Shown here: positions 6,059-8,546 of the stretch, one piece after another
Layout of the letters: the number at the start of each line of letters is the position of its first letter
How positions within the stretch are numbered: the stretch's first letter is position 1
NCBI GenBank assembly: GCA_902783305.1
Contig: CACZQU010000571.1
Location: 1 to 8,546, forward strand
Reading direction: 5' to 3'
DNA from: an uncultured Lachnospiraceae bacterium
Lineage (GTDB): Bacteria > Bacillota > Clostridia > Lachnospirales > Lachnospiraceae
Length of the DNA: 8,546 nucleotides
Program-made: the position numbers and the translations under genes
The notes under the pieces: model-generated
Seen by the model: the letters and a program-made list of their open reading frames with translations, nothing else
Database searches by the model: none
What the model was told of the DNA's origin: nothing

Positions 6059-6087
6059 TTGTTTTCTCCGTCCATTTGCGTTATAAT
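6059..6087 (+). promoter_or_regulatory. Sigma-A promoter of the M18 aminopeptidase
   Basis: TTGTTT (6059-6064) and a perfect TATAAT (6082-6087) are separated by 17 bases. The transcript would start near 6094. The leader of about 33 nt carries AAAGGAG (6112-6118), eight bases before the ATG. Confidence 0.65.
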
Positions 6088-6126
6088 ACATGCGCAAAAC
6101 GAACTGAGTGCAAAGGAGAAAAATCC

Positions 6127-7521
6127 ATGGAGAGAAAAAATGCCTGGCTGAGCCTGAGCCAGCCTGATGAAACCCGGATGGAAGAAATCAGCAGCGGATA
6201 CCGCCGTTTTCTGGATGAAGGAAAGACCGAACGGGAGTGCGTCGTCAAAACCATCGAAATGGCCCGCGAGGCCGGTTATCGTTCCCTGGACGAGATCCTC
6301 GCCCAAGGCACTCCGCTTGCCGCCGGAACAAAAGTTTACGCGGAAGGCATGAAAAAAACCATTGCTTTGTTCCATCTGGGAAAACAGCCTCTCGAAAACG
6401 GAATGAACATTCTGTGTGCCCATATTGATTCCCCGAGAATCGATATCAAGCAGAATCCTCTTTACGAGGATACGGATCTGGCTTATCTTGATACCCATTA
6501 TTATGGAGGGGTAAAGAAATACCAGTGGGTCACCCTTCCCCTGGCCATGCATGGCATTGTGGCCAGAAAGGACGGCAGCCTCATCCAGGTGACGATCGGA
6601 GAGGACGAAGAAGACCCCGTCGTCTACATTACGGATCTTCTGATCCATCTATCCGCGAAGCAGCTGGAGAAAAAGGGCAGTGAGGTTATCGAGGGAGAAA
6701 ACCTTGATATTCTGATCGGCAGCCGTCCCCTGACGGATCTCCCCGATGAAAAGAAAAAGGAAGCGGTAAAGGAGAATATCCTCCGCATTCTGAAAGACCG
6801 GTATGACATGGAGGAAGAGGATTTCCTGTCCGCAGAGCTGGAGATTGTCCCGGCAGGTAAGGCCCGTGAATGCGGACTGGACCGCAGCATGATCGCGGCT
6901 TACGGCCAGGATGACAGAGTATGCGCGTATACATCGCTGATTGCATTTCTTGAAAGCACAACCCCGGAGCGCACCTCCTGCTGCCTTCTTGTGGACAAGG
7001 AAGAGATCGGGAGCGTCGGGGCCACCGGAATGAAGTCCATGTTCTTTGAGAACACCGTGGCCGATCTCATGGAAGCCGCAGGGACTTACACCAGCCTTGC
7101 GCTGCGGCATGCCTTAAAGAACAGCATGATGCTTTCTTCTGATGTCAGTGCCGGATATGACCCCGCATACGGAGAGGCTTTTGAGAAGAAAAACGCTGCC
7201 TACCTGGGCAGGGGTATTGTCCTCAATAAATTCACCGGTGCCCGCGGAAAGAGCGGCTCCAATGACGCCAATGCAGAATATATCGCCCGCATCCGCAAAG
7301 CCTTCGACGATGCCGGCGCTGCCTTCCAGACAGACGAGCTGGGCAAGGTGGACTTTGGAGGAGGCGGTACGATCGCCTATATTGCGGCCTTGTACGGCAT
7401 GGAAGTCATCGACAGCGGTATTGCCGTACTAAGCATGCACGCGCCGTGGGAAATCACCAGCAAGGTAGACCTTCTCGAAGCGGTAAAGGCTTACCATGCC
7501 TTCCTGAATCTGTCATTCTGA
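6127..7521 (+). CDS. apeA: M18-family metalloaminopeptidase (ApeA type)
   Basis: This 464-residue cytoplasmic exopeptidase should remove N-terminal residues, classically acidic ones, from peptides using two metal ions. The expected M18 metal-site segments appear in order: CAHIDSPR (H99, D101), GQDDRV (D262, a bridging aspartate), DKEEIGS (E292 as general base, E293 as ligand), SSDVSAGYDP (D339) and SMHAPWE (H438). The interval of about 160 residues between the first two segments is where M18 enzymes carry their insert domain. Length and segments fit the ApeA group better than the shorter ApeB group; this is from memory of the family. The start at 6127 was chosen for AAAGGAG eight bases upstream; the frame is open back to 6022, but that part overlaps the promoter. 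It is a single-gene unit ended by a strong terminator. Confidence 0.93.
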   Translation: MERKNAWLSLSQPDETRMEEISSGYRRFLDEGKTERECVVKTIEMAREAGYRSLDEILAQGTPLAAGTKVYAEGMKKTIALFHLGKQPLENGMNILCAHIDSPRIDIKQNPLYEDTDLAYLDTHYYGGVKKYQWVTLPLAMHGIVARKDGSLIQVTIGEDEEDPVVYITDLLIHLSAKQLEKKGSEVIEGENLDILIGSRPLTDLPDEKKKEAVKENILRILKDRYDMEEEDFLSAELEIVPAGKARECGLDRSMIAAYGQDDRVCAYTSLIAFLESTTPERTSCCLLVDKEEIGSVGATGMKSMFFENTVADLMEAAGTYTSLALRHALKNSMMLSSDVSAGYDPAYGEAFEKKNAAYLGRGIVLNKFTGARGKSGSNDANAEYIARIRKAFDDAGAAFQTDELGKVDFGGGGTIAYIAALYGMEVIDSGIAVLSMHAPWEITSKVDLLEAVKAYHAFLNLSF

Positions 7522-7546
7522 TCCGGTTTCCCGGATGAAAAGACAG

Positions 7547-7584
7547 GCGTAACGGTTCAGTCAGACTGAACCGTTACGCTTTTT
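7547..7584 (+). terminator. Strong terminator of the aminopeptidase, overlapping the opposing gene's stop
   Basis: GCGTAACGGTTCAGT (7547-7561) and ACTGAACCGTTACGC (7565-7579) form a perfect 15-bp stem with a CAG loop, followed by TTTTT-C-TTTT. On the - strand the same stem is followed by CTGTCTTTTC, so it may also stop the convergent membrane-protein gene. That gene's stop codon (7557-7559) and last residues lie inside the stem. Confidence 0.88.
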
Positions 7585-8372
7585 CTTTTCCGCCGATTCT
7601 CCAGAATCGCATAATCCCCTTCCGTTGACACCTGCCTGAAGCCTCCTCTTGCAAGGATCTTTTTTCCCTCATCGGAAGGCTCGCGCATAATAATATAATC
7701 CAGGCCTTCAAGCTTTGCTCTTCTTCGAAGCCGTTTGTAATTTGTATAAGGCCAGGTATTGATATATTTATAAATCCAGACTGCATTATGGGAGATCGCG
7801 CCGTTATGAATTCTTCCGTATATCATTTTTATGGAGGGATCATAGACCCGAAGATAAGACGCGATATAATCATCTGCCGCTGCCAGAACATCCTCTCCCC
7901 CGCTGCGCAGGCGGATCTGCCGGTCAATGGAAACCACCACCTCCGGAACCTGCTCCGGGTTCGGCAGTCTTTCAAAGTTTTCTACAGAAAACGCGTTCTC
8001 GCCGGTGACGATGACCGCCGCCGTCGCGGCAGCCGCGAGAATCCCCCTGAACCATTTCCATTTCCCGGACATTACGGCCGAGGAAAGCCCCAGGGCGATA
8101 AACGGCACAAGCGGCACTACCCACAGGACTCTCCAGTAAACCTGTTTTCCGATGGCCTTGCGGATGATGCCCGCGGATACGGGAAAGAAAAAGAGTCCAG
8201 CCAGAATAAGAGAATATCCCAGAAGCAGCATGGCTGCCTTGTTTTTCCTCTCCCTGAGAAGAAGAATAAGAATACACACTGCCAGCAGAACCAGAATCAG
8301 TCCGTCTCCCCAGTGCTTGTTCCAGTTATATACACAGATATCGAACAAATGTTTAATGCTTCCCAGCTTCAT
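7557..8372 (-). CDS. Membrane protein of unknown function with C-terminal soluble domain
   Basis: I do not recognise a named family for this 271-residue protein. Four hydrophobic segments are visible: about 24-39, 47-69, 80-100 and 109-123. The loops at 40-45 (RERKNK) and 102-109 are positively charged and probably cytoplasmic, which would put both the N-terminus and the C-terminal domain of about 145 residues outside. The loop before the third helix reads KQVYWRVLWVVP. The soluble part contains LPNPEQVP (136-143) and DPSIKMIYGRIHNG (178-191). These motifs resemble, from memory, the C-terminal ends of much longer polytopic Lachnospiraceae membrane proteins, so this may be a short relative. 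The start at 8372 follows GGAGG by four bases, and an in-frame stop lies upstream. The last codons lie within the convergent terminator. There is no catalytic signature. Confidence 0.8.
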   Translation of the reverse strand: MKLGSIKHLFDICVYNWNKHWGDGLILVLLAVCILILLLRERKNKAAMLLLGYSLILAGLFFFPVSAGIIRKAIGKQVYWRVLWVVPLVPFIALGLSSAVMSGKWKWFRGILAAAATAAVIVTGENAFSVENFERLPNPEQVPEVVVSIDRQIRLRSGGEDVLAAADDYIASYLRVYDPSIKMIYGRIHNGAISHNAVWIYKYINTWPYTNYKRLRRRAKLEGLDYIIMREPSDEGKKILARGGFRQVSTEGDYAILENRRKRKSVTVQSD

Positions 8373-8454
8373 GCTTCCTCCGACTGTCTGAACGCTTCCT
8401 GAAGTGAAACAACGTCACTAAAGGTTAGCCTTCGGTGCTTTTCATCATTCACGA

Positions 8455-8546
8455 TTACCAGAGCATAAAATATAAAATTCCCAGGATCAGGCAAGGAGAA
8501 GCAGCTGCGAGAAAGCCGGCCGCTTTTCCGACTCCCTCTCTCCCCC
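8455..8546 (-). CDS. Possible C-terminal end of another membrane protein (partial)
   Basis: From the right edge, one - strand frame reads about 29 residues ending in FLAAASPCLILGILYFMLW and a TAA at 8455. This looks like a final transmembrane helix with plausible codon use. The next gene starts 82 bases further on, which would allow an operon. The fragment is short. An alternative frame runs through to a TGA overlapping the next gene's ATG, so the call is tentative. Confidence 0.3.
   Translation of the reverse strand, partial: GREGVGKAAGFLAAASPCLILGILYFMLW

Larger units (their letters stand above)
5629..6126. other. Gene-free divergent intergenic region between rarA and the aminopeptidase
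   Basis: About 500 bases contain no reading frame with a credible start and ribosome binding site on either strand. The region instead holds, in order, the rarA promoter candidate, a hairpin with repeated TTTACCGT motifs, a nine-base A-tract (5755-5763), a 22-bp perfect dyad, the second large hairpin, repeat copy B and the aminopeptidase promoter. I looked for a 6S RNA, because one lies close to rarA in some Firmicutes, and found no long closing stem that would support it. Confidence 0.6.

Noticed and set aside
8371..8546. Alternative frame at the right edge ending in an ATGA overlap with the membrane-protein start
   Set aside because: The overlap is attractive, but the translation is basic and low in recognisable features. 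The neighbouring frame ending at 8455 gives a clean hydrophobic helix. The choice cannot be settled without more sequence.
1..8546. CRISPR array, tRNA or rRNA genes, insertion sequence or defence cassette
   Set aside because: No regularly spaced direct repeats, no RNA gene signatures and no transposase or defence domains were seen on either strand.

Overview
The window looks like a chromosomal segment of a gut-type clostridium, probably Lachnospiraceae. The reasons are strong AGGAGG-type ribosome binding sites, sigma-A-like promoters, moderate GC, and a cytoplasmic GH3 glycosidase with a long tail that I recognise from memory as Lachnospiraceae-like. No lineage marker such as rRNA is present, so this placement is inference.

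Layout from left to right. Positions 1-326 hold no convincing gene: a palindromic element at the left edge, a 61-bp repeat bounded by 12-bp inverted ends, and then a promoter. metA (homoserine O-acyltransferase, + strand) follows at 327-1253. A large hairpin (1317-1396) separates it from the convergent GH3 beta-glucosidase-type gene (- strand, 1530-3989). That gene has two overlapping promoters and a leader of about 150 nt. Upstream of it on the same strand is rarA (4285-5628). A gene-free intergenic region of about 500 bp (5629-6126) carries several inverted repeats, a perfect 22-bp dyad, a second copy of the large hairpin and a second copy of the left-edge repeat. An M18 aminopeptidase (+ strand, 6127-7521) follows. 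It converges on a four-helix membrane protein of unknown function (- strand, 7557-8372) across a shared terminator that overlaps the latter's stop codon. The right edge may hold the last codons of another membrane protein on the - strand.

The genes are mostly independent housekeeping or metabolic units: methionine synthesis, glycoside hydrolysis, replication-fork rescue, and peptide turnover. They do not form a shared pathway or a defence or mobile cassette. The interest lies in the non-coding part: two families of dispersed repeats, each present as an inverted pair, and an unexplained regulatory-looking region between rarA and the aminopeptidase. The best protein-level observation is an aspartate at the MetA position (111) known to set acyl-CoA choice. 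I see no clear evidence of a new multi-gene system here.
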